From assembly GCA_030141605.1 (NCBI GenBank), contig JAQGDQ010000728.1, positions 47,501 through 105,000 of the forward strand: DNA of 57,500 bases. Reading direction: 5' to 3'. The notes beneath the pieces were generated by a model. The model was not told where the DNA came from and did not search any database. It worked only from the letters and a program-made list of their open reading frames with translations. Origin of the DNA: Tubiluchus corallicola. Lineage: Eukaryota; Priapulida; Priapulimorpha; Priapulimorphida; Tubiluchidae. Below are positions 37,501-50,320 of this stretch, piece by piece. Both the position numbers and the translations under genes were made by a program. The stretch's first letter is position 1. Every line of letters begins with the position of its first letter.

Positions 37501-40500
37501 TTTTGTGCCAAATCATTTGTGTAAAGTGCTGAATATGTCTGTATGTGGTATATATGTATGTGTATGTGTGTATATGTGGTGTTTTTTACCGAAGCCGGTG
37601 ACCATTTGGCGACCAATTGGGCAACATTCGGAGAATATTTGTGTGCTTGCAAAATCTCCATAAATCGGCAATTAAGCTTTTCTATTTATTCTCACATCCC
37701 GAATCTCCATTTCATGAGGATAATTTTGATACCAAGTTCATCATTCTGTGTTATTTCTAAGCTGAGATAATCCATGTCGAAGTTGAGGTGCAAGCTGCAC
37801 ACTGAAAAACATAATCTTGAGAAAATCACTGTTAAAGTCAGCCATTGTTTTTGTTGAGTTTCTACCGAACACTTGGCAACCGCATAAATGTTAGTTGCTA
37901 TGGACCTTGCAAACACGTTGAAGTTATGTTTAAATCCAGTAGATGGCTCTTCCTTATGAAGACTTGGGCTTGGCAAAAGAAAAACCAGAAACAAACTGAC
38001 TAACTGATGAGCAAAGGAGGTTACAATTGCAGTACTAGTTTCTAGCACGAAGAACGGCTACAAAACTAAATTCTTAGTATTTTTTGAACATTTTCTTGAT
38101 AATTTGATGCTAGAATATAAAAGTCCAATATATTTATCATTTGGTTTTATAAAAACACGAAAAATTAACATTTGAACAAATTTTTGGTACATTCTACTTT
38201 GAAGCATAATAACATGGTTTTTAGTATGTCGACTTGTAGACAGTTTTGGTTTGCAAGCACATTTTTGGCAACTGTTGGACTATCTGAAATTTTCAAATAT
38301 CGCCAAAGTCACATACCCCCCCCCCCCGTGAAAGCCTGGCTTTACCAACAAGAAAGGTTTAAAATCAACTTACTTACTTAGCCATGGGACTTGCAAATTT
38401 CAACAATTATGTAAAATTGAAAATAAAAACCAGTGAAAGAATTCCTTTTTGCTATCAGCTTTACAGCTTTACAAAACACTAAATTTTTGCTTGCGTTTCC
38501 TTGACCCATGAGACGGGTCATCTGATCAAATAGCAGCTCGTGTATAGGTACCGAGCAACTGCAGCACCCTCTATTTTCACTCGATATTGTCGATAACATT
38601 CAACACAATGAGTCTTTTTTCTCTAGTTCTTACTTTATACTTGTACATTATATAATCCTTAAGCTTAATGTCAGTAGCCATTCCCTAGTTCATGAAAAAA
38701 TTACAAAAATCCTTGTAGGAACTGTGCAATCCACTGTTCCAGGGACATGGTGCCTGTCTGTAGTGCATATGTGACCATGCACATGCACGCATTGCGATTG
38801 CGATACTCGACTCTCTCCAGCTATCAGAGGTGGGCACCTTTATAAGGTGCAAAGTCTATTCTTCTATAACGCTGATCTTTTAGTTGTCTTTTCCAAGTTT
38901 AATGTCTTTATTTGTCTTTATCCTGTATTCCATACATTCGTTCACTAGATTTCTAATTTCTAGCAATCCTTCCTTTTCACTGTTCATTAATATATCTGAG
39001 TTCAAAATTTTTTTCCATTCTCCATATCTGTCACATCTAAGCAAATGTTCAGTAGTGTCATCATCTTCCTCACACACTGGGCATAATAACTGATCCTTAA
39101 ACTCATCCTTGTACTTCCCTTTAACTTTAATCATATTCAGTCTTATTTTCAATACATCTTTAACCTCTTGTGGCTTACATGTGTCTATGTAATTTTGTCG
39201 TTTCCACTCGGTATGCCTTAAAAATCTTAATTTAGTGCTGCTCCTGCATTTTTCTGCACATTCATTCTTCATACGCATATCCGAGATAAGCTGCACGCTA
39301 GGCAGAGAAAGCACTGTCGCTCATGCAGTGACGACCCTATTGTGCAAATGTGAGGTAGTGTTTCTTTTTTACGAAATTTTCTTTTTACATTTTTATTTCA
39401 TTTCACACAACATTAAAACAATAGCTAAACATTTTCGTACTTTAAGTACGAGGCGCCACTAGACATTTGAAATTTGAATATTAGAACTCATTAAGTATTT
39501 TTCATCCAACAATTTAATGGAACTTTGAAAACGGTATTGTTATAACAAAACAGAGATACCGCAAACCTGCTATTAAATGCCTTCTCCATTTGCTTTCTGG
39601 TCGATGGAACTCGACATTTTTTCATCACAGGAAAGTAATGAGGATATTTGAGGGTCACTTTACGCTTTCCCAATTCCGTTTTCTCTAAGGAGTCAATAAA
39701 ATCGGGAGGAGTACCGGCTGCAAGAAAAGAGAAAAAACGCAAGTTACACGTGCACGGCAAAAAAGTGAACAAAGACTCCATTAATGTAATAGAAATAATT
39801 TGTTGAAGACAAAATGAACTTTCTGCAAACCACATGGACATGCTTGTTTAGTCAAGACAATTTGTGCATAAGAAAGTCTATCTAAAATAAATGGATATTG
39901 AAAGTTTGTGCCTTTGTATCATTAATGTATTATTTATTTCTTTTTGGTTTGATTTATAGTTTGATCAGTGGCGACTGGTGTGTAGGTACTGTGGAACTGC
40001 AGCACTACCTATTTTCACTCAATATTACCATTAATATTCAATATAATAAGTCTTTTTTCTTTAGTTCTTTCTTTATACTTGTACGGAACCAGAGCACGTG
40101 ACGGCAGTATTGTTTGCTTCACAGCCCAACACAATGCGCTCCAGTAATGCGGTGTTTGGCTGTTGTGCGGATGTGGCCCTGCACACGTCTGAGCCCAAGT
40201 AGAGAAAGTACTGTCTCTCACACAGTTTGTCGTCAGTTTTCAAGCGCTTATCGTGAATGGATCAATGGATTGAACTGTGACAATTTAAGCTATTAATAAG
40301 CAAAAAAATTTTTTTTTAGGATTTTATCAAGTTCATGTATAAACTTTCATATGTCTGTTTGTTAAAAATCACAAATCACAACATTAAAATTACATATGTT
40401 TTTTCGTTTTACACAGTATTAAAGCAATGGCTAAAAATCAGTACCTCTAGTAATTTTAGCTACAAGCCGCCATTGATCAGTAACAAATTAGTTTTAAGAA

Positions 40501-43500
40501 TTTTCACTTTCAGCACTGATGCTGTTTTTACACTTTCTAACTACATTCTTCTAAACCAAATGCTCCTAGTAGAAAACTGCGTGTGATACGCCACACCCAT
40601 ACCCTTCCTACAAAATGAAAATCTTGCCTTTTGCACAAAGCCTAGGCCTATATGTATGGCTCATTTTGAAAATCACACCTGTCCACATTATGTCAAAGCA
40701 ACTCGAGGATGCTATGGAAAAGAAATCTTCGCTTCGGTTTGGCGATAATTGCACCTTCGGTTAAGTTTCAGTATCATTTCTAAAAGGTTTTACTAGTATT
40801 CATCTAATTTTCTTTCCTCCTAGATGTCAAAAACCGCTGAAAAATCTTGGCTAAATTAGTTCAAATAAAGCGAAAAATTTTGTTTACATAACAGTTTGTG
40901 ACATGCTTCTCACGGCAATGTGGCATATCTTCAGTGCTGACCAATGTGAAGTTTTAGGATATCCAGGCCGAATCAACCAAAATATGAAACCACATTTGAA
41001 TTTATTTGAGAAAATCGCGTTTAATTCTATAATTTACGAAATACAGGCAACAAAATAAAATTTGTCTATTTTTAGTGAAGTATCATGATTTTTAAACGTT
41101 AATCATTAAGGAAACTTAAATCCAAAAACATTGTAACACATTAATTCTTCTAATGTAAGCCATTCCGTCAAACTTGAGGTTTTATACTATAAAACTTCCT
41201 TGTGTTTTTTTATCAATAATTTTCCATCACAGTAAATAAAAGCAGACAAACCAAAAAAACCAAATATTTTACCTATTTCAGAATTTTCTTTTTAACAGTT
41301 TTAACAGTAGTTGGTTTTGCAAAAATGTTTCGGTTCGGTTTCTTATGTTTGATAAATTTCGGTTTCGGTAACAACCCTTTATTTATTTATTTATTTACTT
41401 ATTTATTAAATATAGCCACAACAATTATTACAGCATTGTACATAAAAGTATTTAATAACATATTTATTATTATGTACATAAGATGCCACCAAATGACCTA
41501 TGGTGTTCTCAAGAAGTGATTACTTGTTTAAGGCACCCAAATGAATGTGGATTGAGTGTAATAGAAAAGAGCAGTAAAGGAGTAGAAAGAAAGGTTGATA
41601 GAGAATAGAAAGAAAGAGAAAGATGTGATGGTATCTGTATGAAGTAACGTGAACTATAGAAATGTACATATGTTAATTGACATAGCCAGCAATGCAATGG
41701 ATTCCTCGACGGCAATAAGCATTCAACAAAAGTTACGAAAAAAATTTTAACGGTTAATGGGCATCGTTCTTGTACTTCTTAGCCTCCGCTCTCCTGTCTT
41801 TCAGGATACTTCCAGTGTGTTCGAAAATATTTTTCCAATAACTAGCGGCAAGTGTACTAGGATGCCCAATGTTCTTAGTTGTAGGATGTACAATGAGCTT
41901 AAAACCCTATGTCCCAGCTTGTTGAGTTACGTGGTATTGATTTTTTGTAGGCTGTTCAAAAAAGTTGACTGGCACTTTGCGGCATTTGTTGAAAAGCAGG
42001 GAGATCTTTACGAGCTGGGTGAGTCTAATTAGCTATATTTACTAACGATAACTAAATCAAGTGAACATGCAATGTACCTAATTCGTCTACGGTAAATTCC
42101 AGCGTGGTGTTTTCCTCGTTCAGGTTTTTGCTAAAATCGATACTCAAATCGCTCATTCGTTTCTTGATGGATTTTATTCTCTCCTGCACGTCTTTTGCTA
42201 GATGAAGACCTGCAAAGCAATAATTGACAAGGTCATTTAACACAACATACAAAGCAAACAAAAGAAAAACAACTTATCACAACATTCAAGGCATATCATT
42301 AGAGCACAGAGCAGCGCCGTTTCAACTGAGCTCCAGCCTGTTTATTTCTACAGTCGACTAGAGGTTTGCATCGAATGTTCGAATTCCATTCGAACCTAAA
42401 ACTAGTACTTGGATGGGTGACCGCCTAGGAATACCAGGTGCTGTAGGCTTGCGGGGATGCCCACACTGTATCTAGACACTAGGCGGTGGAGCTGCACAAG
42501 CAGCCAACGGCTGGAGGGCGGAGGAGGTCAAGTGACCCAAACGGCCATGTGTAGAGGAGTAAACCTTCCAAATCAGGAGTGGAGCCCCGAAGGCGGACCA
42601 GTGCAGCGTGCGCCCTGGAGACATTCAAGGATCGGACTCTCTTGGTGCACATTCCATTGTCTTCCGAGACTTTCAATAATTGCTGAGGTAAAACTTCATT
42701 ACCAGGTCTTCATAAATAGTAAATCGAGTTTGTAATTAAACTCAAAAGACACCAAGACCACACTCAAATAACAAAATTCAATTTCAATTCAATTCAATTC
42801 AATTTATATATTAACTCCGCAAGAATTAACAAAATACAGTACATTAGGAACACATGCAATATTATGTAACAAAGGAGAAGGGCTGCGAAGAACACGTAGG
42901 TTATCTAGTCAGCTACCCTTAAATAGCAACGATTAAGTAAAATTAATTTTGGCACCGTTTTCCATTTAAATTTGAATTCTGTTGACGTGTGTAATTGGCA
43001 ATTAACTGATGGGAAACGCAATACTGTAGAACGTTATAATTTAAATAACCAAAAATTTAGAATTCTAAAATACTGTGAATATGCGATGCAAACAAAATAA
43101 AAGTAACTTAAGATTTTTAACATAACAGAAAATGGATAAGGTGAGCATTAACTAAAAAATCTGGCATAAAACAAAAAACTAGTTGTGATTTTATCAAAGT
43201 GCGATTACTATATTGAAAAATAATAATATAGATGTATTATGACTTGATACAGTTAAGCCTGACCCATTACGACTCATGATCGAGCTTGGCTTTACGATTA
43301 AATGTTGGCGCGTGGAGATAACACATTCATTTCTTATCTAAATGCTGGACGTTTTTGTCAAAGTTAGTCTACGACAGTTTTCATGATGTAACATTAAAGC
43401 CTTTATATGCCCTAATTTTTGATACAACAAAATGTCTATATTTGCATAGACATGTATGTATTAATGCACTTTTTTACAATGCCAAACTCACTTAACGACT

Positions 43501-46500
43501 TAATGCTAACTTTTTCTCTAGTCTCTTTTTCCAAAGTAGGTGGTATAGAGGTTTAACTAAAAAAACGAAGAGAGACAAACAACTGCACTAACCGTTTCTT
43601 TTTCCAAGTTTAATCAGCCTTTCCAGATACCGTTTTGTTTCTGCTTTTACTTCTACTTTGATGGAGCCAAGCTTCTTCTCCAGTGTAACCAGATTATCAA
43701 AGATATCTTGTCGCATACTGTAAATATATCAGACTATACAGTAAGGCAAAATAGGAATAGTCCAGTTGTCGCGGTGCGTGCTTGGTGATGAAATGCAATG
43801 CTTGGCCTGGTTAGTAAATGAATGGTTGGAAGCCAGGCATAATAAACTTTAGTCGTCCAGTCAAAACACAAGTAACTAGAATCACATGTGTTACATTAAA
43901 GGAAGACGGGATGATTTTTTCATATACAACCCCATTTTCAAATCCGATAAAAAGTATACATTTTAACACAATTAATACTAGAAAGACGTTTCTGATAAAT
44001 ACATAATAGATTAAAATCATAATTAGCAGCAGACGAGCCCAACCACTGATGACATCTCAAACGAACATAAATTTCAACAGCAAAAACATTCTACGAGCGT
44101 GTTGCACGTGTTTGTGAAAAGAGAAAGTTGAAGTACAGTGCTACTGTAAAATGTTCGGTGTGTTGTACGAAAACCAGGCAAGTTTCAGGATAAAAATTCA
44201 AAATTCAAATTTACCACTGTGTTCACGCATGAGCTGTCAAACGTGTGCAGTATGTCACAAACTAACATATCTGAACTGAGAGGCACAGCAACTGTCTTTT
44301 GTGTGATGCATTTTCGAAATGAAGGCACTGGTGCCCGTCTAACTAGCGAATAGCAAAATGCGTGTAACAGTGAAGAACTTGTGGCGCGAATATGAAATTA
44401 CGTTTCTGTCATAATAATCCTTTCCCATGAGTCATTCTTAAAAAACCATCGCGTTCCATTTTAATATTTTATGGGGTAGAAGACTGTTTTGATCTACAGT
44501 TTAACATGGGGTCCGGCTTTGCTTTAAGCTCCTATTACACTCACATGCAAAGTGCAATTTCATACGTATTATGGAGCACCTTCCATGGTAGGTTACAAAA
44601 TTAAATGTTATTAACTATATTTTCCCTGATATATTGTACTTGGTGGACTGAAAGATTTTAGAAATATCACAAAAAAGTCAATGGAACAGGTCACAACAAC
44701 ATTATATTTGATCAAGTTCAAACATTCATAAACAATATTTGCAGACTCGTTCAATAGTGCGGCACAGTTGATGTAGATACTTTTGCATATTAGTAGTAAC
44801 ATAGTAACACTATCTATATGTACGTTTCATTCATTAAAAGCTCATTACCTGTACGCCATTTCTCCTGCATCAGTGCTAACAGTGACTAAAAGTTATTTGT
44901 CTTTTACCAATAAAATATGATTATAAAAAACAAGACCAACTGATTGTCTGTCTCAAATAAACAAGCGTTTCAGTTATAAAAAACTCATGTATGTACTGTG
45001 CGCATATTATGTAGTGCAAACGTTCACTTTCTGGCCTGCATACAAGTGGTCGTGAGTTCAAACCCAAATCATGGCATCAAATTCTGTTCAAATGCTATTA
45101 GCACTGAAATGCAGTAAAATTTTAAACACTGCTTCGAATAAGAAATGTGAACAAATTTTTTTTTCTATTTTTTATTATTATCACATTCAGTACAATATAA
45201 TGACATTAAGCACACAGTGACATCAAAATTATTACGTCATACTGTATTAAATTGTTATGTTTCATACACTATCGTTATCATAAAGAAATAATTGTACTGC
45301 AGTGGGCTAGAGAAGCAAAGGCTTGTATAAGCCCACTGTCATGTGAACCCGAGAAAAAAAGAATGGATGAGTGAACAAAAGAACAGAACTGGTAGAAAGA
45401 TTAGATGACACAGGAAGGGTAGAAGGATGTGTTAGTGGAAATGGAAAGATAATAGATTGTGCTGATGTTGACATCAGCTCTAAAGATTTATCAATGATGC
45501 GTTGCTTTGCATAATCTGTACCAGGATTGTGGTATGACTGCTGCAGTAGGTGTAGGAAATTAGGAAGTGTTGTACTTGTTGACAATCATTGCTCTGAATT
45601 TCTTTTTAAACTTTTGAATTGGCTGAACAGTTTTTAATTCATCATTTATGCCATTTCAAAAGAAACCAAACTCTTCATTTACCTCATTTCAACATCGAAT
45701 TCTGACAACTTTTTATCTGCTTCTGTGCTGGCTTCACGAAGAGTTTTATCTGTGGAAACATGCTGAGGAAAATCCAACATATTACGCTGAGTGTTGTAGT
45801 AGGTTTCATCATCAGCAAGAGCCTAAACAATTATAACAAACAATCTTCAAAACTGAAATCTGCTATTCCAAAGTTCATACAGTCTTATCTAGTGTACCAT
45901 TTTAACAGTGAGTCGTGCAATGATTCGTATGTCGGTAATATATGAATCGACATTTTTCATTTCGATTAGCTGAACATCGCAGAATGATACAGAGATCTCA
46001 TAGGTGCCAAGGTGGGCCAGCATTTGCAGTAAACAATGCCAAAATCTTAGCCAAACGAAAAAATTACAGTGATTTGTCAATACTGGAAGCATTACACATT
46101 AAATGTATTGGGCCTGAGTTAAACAGCAAAGATGAGTATTAGGGATGAGCATCGAACGCTCGAATTCGATTCGAACGAGTTTTTTTAGTTCGAACTCGAT
46201 TCGAATCCAAAACTATAGATTCGAATAATTCAGCACTTCAATCACATATGTTCCTGATCATTAAAACGATTGAAACATCATGCAATTAGCATAATTTAGC
46301 TGTGATTTCTAAACACAATTTTAAACAAATTACTAGTCGTTTTATTGCAGAACAAAATCTAGTGATATGCACGATCTTTGTAAGACTAATTTTTACTGGT
46401 GGTTCGAAAATCGTTCAATCTCAATTCGAATTCAAAAGTCACAAATTCAGTTCGATTCGAATTCGCTTTCTGGTAGAGAATGCTCACCCCTAATGAGCAT

Positions 46501-48558
46501 ATGCGCTCTTTACTGCTGATGTGCACTTGAGCTTGTACAACACCAACAGTGCACCGTGTTTTGTGGAATTCAGCAACAAAATGGCAGCTCCCTAATATTG
46601 ATACAGTAGTTCTGTTACTACTAACATATTTGTTTGTTTGTTTGTGGAGTATAGCATAACTTCACATCAGTCAAGATATGTAATCTGTAAGGTAAATTGT
46701 TAAATTAGCTATATAATTTAATATCACATATATAGTCTATCGAGGTTGTTTCTAAATTCTGGCAAATTTCTTTGTTTTAGATGCCTTGGCAATTCACAGC
46801 TTGTTCGAAATCGGTCGGCAACAAATTCCATTTTGATGTAATCTTCAAAATTATCAATTAATCGAGAAACGTTACAAGGTGACTTTAAGGGAAAATCAGA
46901 CAGTGTTGTGTTTTGTTTCTCTCGGAAGGCTCATAGAGAAAACCAGAAAACACTTCGTCAAATTAAACTAGTTTATTTAGCGAGAATTCTACAACACAAA
47001 AGTATGAAGGAACGAGAAATGTTTACAGTAAACGTGAAAATCTGGAAAACGTTTAAGTTTATCTGAAAATGTAAGTACACAAGAGAATGTGTAAGTGGCG
47101 TCCGTGTGAAATCTGCGTGTCTCTGTGTCAGCGGCCTGCTTAGCCGTATATAGCGCACCCGAGAAGTTTCTAGAAGTTTTGTTGCAGAACATTCTACACG
47201 GTCCAGAACATTGTTCCAGAGGTTTTGTTCCAGAACATTCCATGTAATTTTGATGTAATCTTCAAAATTATTGATTAATCGAGAAACGCTACAAGTTGAC
47301 TTTAAGGGAAAACCAGACAGCAACAGCACAATCAGCTGAGTAGTCTTGGAGATTGGTGACAGTTAAATCATTGCTTCAGAAAAGGGTTCACGATCATGAA
47401 CTTGGGGTAAAATAAATACTGTTCGAAAGCAAAAATATTCCACGAGCGTGTTGCACGTGTTTGCAAAAGCGAAAATTCAAGTACAGTGCTACTGTAAGAT
47501 ATTCAGTGTGCTGTACTAAAACTAGGCAAGTTGTAAGATAAAAATTCAAGTTTCAAGTTTACTGCTGTGCTAATGCATGAGCTGCCGTACGTGTGTAGTT
47601 TGTCACAAACTCACACATCTGAACTGAGAGGTACAACACCTCACCACGTGTTTTTTGTGTAATGTTTTTCCGAAACGTAGGTGCTAGTGACCGTCTAATT
47701 AGTGAGTGGCAATATGCATGTAACAGCAAAGAACTAGTGGCGCAAACGCGAAATTGTGTTTGTGTGGTGATAATTTTTTCACGTAAGTTATTTTTGAAAA
47801 AATATTATGTTTCTTTTCAATATTTTAAAGAGTAGATTGTTTTGACCTACAGTTTAAGATTGAACACTGAGTCTGGTTTTGCTTTAAAATTCACAATCGT
47901 GCAGGTAGACAGGATTTGACATGACTAATCTTTGACAAGCATAAACTCCTATTACACAAACACTCAAATATTAGGATTGTAAAGTAATAAATACATAAAA
48001 ACAGTTTGCTAGTATCAGTGTTGAATGTGTCATTTTATTGCTTAAATATCCTTTAACCCACTTTCACCTGTTTACTATTGGTGGTAAATTTACTGAGTAC
48101 ACAATAGTTCGGTGATTTGTAGATACCAAAAACTTTCTTTGATATATGATTTATATAGTACAGATGAAAAGGTCTTTTCGACTTGAGGCAGGTTTTTTAT
48201 GCTACAGCAGAATCACTAGAATTAATGAAAAAATTAAATTTACACAATCTTGAATGCTAACCACTGTTCTACTCTGTCATATGCAGTCATGAATATCTAG
48301 ATAAGGTAAAACCAAAGTGGGTTATGACATTATCACTTGGTCGTAAAAATGGTGACGTCAATTACACCGCTACCCCTAAAAATCTTTTCAACCAGGGTTG
48401 ATAAGAAATTGGGGAGGGACAATGGCAAAATTTCTGCAGTTGCAAAAAACTCTTGTTAAATTGAAAATTTACTTAGAGAAGCTTGTAATCACAGTATATC
48501 TTGAATTTGGATAGATACAATAACATAAATAAACCAAGTTTTACCATTAGTTGAAAGT

Positions 48559-48596
<38 letters not shown>

Positions 48597-50280
48597 CAGA
48601 AAGAGAGAGGGAGAGAGGGAGAGAGAGAGGGGGGAGAGAGAGAGGGGGAGAGAGAGAGAGAGAAAGAGAGAGGGAGGAAAGGGGAGAGAGAGAGAGAGAG
48701 AGGGGGGAGAGAGGGAGAGAGGGAGAGAGAGAGGGGGGAGAGAGAGAGGGGGAGAGAGAGAGAGAGAAAGAGAGAGGGAGGAAAGGGGAGAGAGAGAGAG
48801 AGAGAGGGGGGAGAGAGGGAGAGAGAGAGAGACAGATGGAGCAAAAGGGAGGGAGAAAAGGGGGAGACAGATGGAGCAAAAGGGAGGGAGAAAAGGGGGC
48901 AGAGAGAGAGAGAGAGAGAGAAAAAACGTCCTTTTGGATGAAATCAAACTTTAACAAAAAATGCATAAGGTCTTATTTTCACTTTAAAAAATGTCTTTAA
49001 GCCATTTATGTCATTAGTTCTGCCATCTGAAAGCTGTTCATGCTTTACATACGTATTTAGACATTGTGGCCCAATATATTTACAGACATAGATGCTACTG
49101 TGTTTCACAATAGCGCATTTTGTAAGCTCTTAAACATTTTGGGCCGAAACACAATAAGAGAAAAAATTGTAAATTTTAATATTCCTAACTATGATGTTAT
49201 TGCATGAAAGATAGCAAGATCTTTTATATTTGGGGTGGCAGAAATGCCTAATGATATGACTGATAAACTGTATATTTACTATTCATATCATAACACAGCT
49301 ACATGGGCGAACTGATACAAACTATGTTCTTTATTATTTACTATGAAATCAACATCTTTTGCCAATTTAAAGGTGACTATTACAAAATTTTATGCCTCTG
49401 TATAGTATATTGTATCTTTTAGTAATTTTGCCTTGTGTATTCAGTCTGGGTGAGTATGTATGTATACATACATACATACATATAATGTGTATATTATAGT
49501 ATATATACACCCAGACTCATATACATACATAAATATATATATATTAGTACAGTGCTCCCTTGCTAATTCGCGGTTCGTTTATCGTGGACTCGCTGTTTCG
49601 CGGGTTTTCAAAGCGTGAAAAAATGTGCATTTAAAAAATTTAAAACATTACTGCTAACCAGGGGGAAATGAACAAACTTTGATTTCAACTGATTTTAAAT
49701 ATTCTACAATTCAACTTTAAACATTCACAAAGCTTAAAAACAATTGTCCTCCTACTGATTACTTTTGAGCTCAAGAGGTAAAACAGAGACATTTTTTGTG
49801 GGCGGCCTAGGAAAGGAAACACCAAAACAGCAAACAGACAGCTAGACAATAAAAAATGCACCATCACCTAGAATATTGCTTAATATTTAATATAAAAATT
49901 ATTAATTATGATAAAAAAAAATTATTAAACTTTTAGGTTACTATAATTATTAGATTTTTGAAGTAAAATTTGGCAAAAAGAATGAAATGTGAAATGTGTA
50001 ATAGTAAGACTTCACATTATCCCAAAAACAAGGATCCCAATTTTAAAACCAGGCACCATCCTGATTTTCCACATTTCCTTCCGCTTTAGCAAATTTGCCT
50101 CCAAAAATTTAAAAATGTTTGTTTACTTTTATTAAACCACCTCACCTCATTTTAATATTTTAATAAAACAAATTTTCAACAAAAAAAAAACAGCACGGAT
50201 TTCTAAACGACCTCATAATATTTAAAAACCTAAAAATCTTTCGATTCGTTTTTTCTTAATTTATATATTACTATTATTAG

Positions 50281-50320
<40 letters not shown>

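Noticed and set aside
44847-44883. Small exon-like segment (acceptor ttttag, donor ACAG/gtaatg) reading [11 protein letters not shown] in one frame
   Set aside because: It first looked like the TASTEAD segment of the peptidase, but the true exon with that segment is at 45683-45822, with correct phase to exon 3.
45648-45836. 62-codon plus-strand ORF
   Set aside because: Antisense shadow of peptidase exon 2.
48473-49000. Overlapping Leu/Ser/Pro and Arg/Glu ORFs of 120-150 codons
   Set aside because: Purine-tract artefacts, open in several frames at once.
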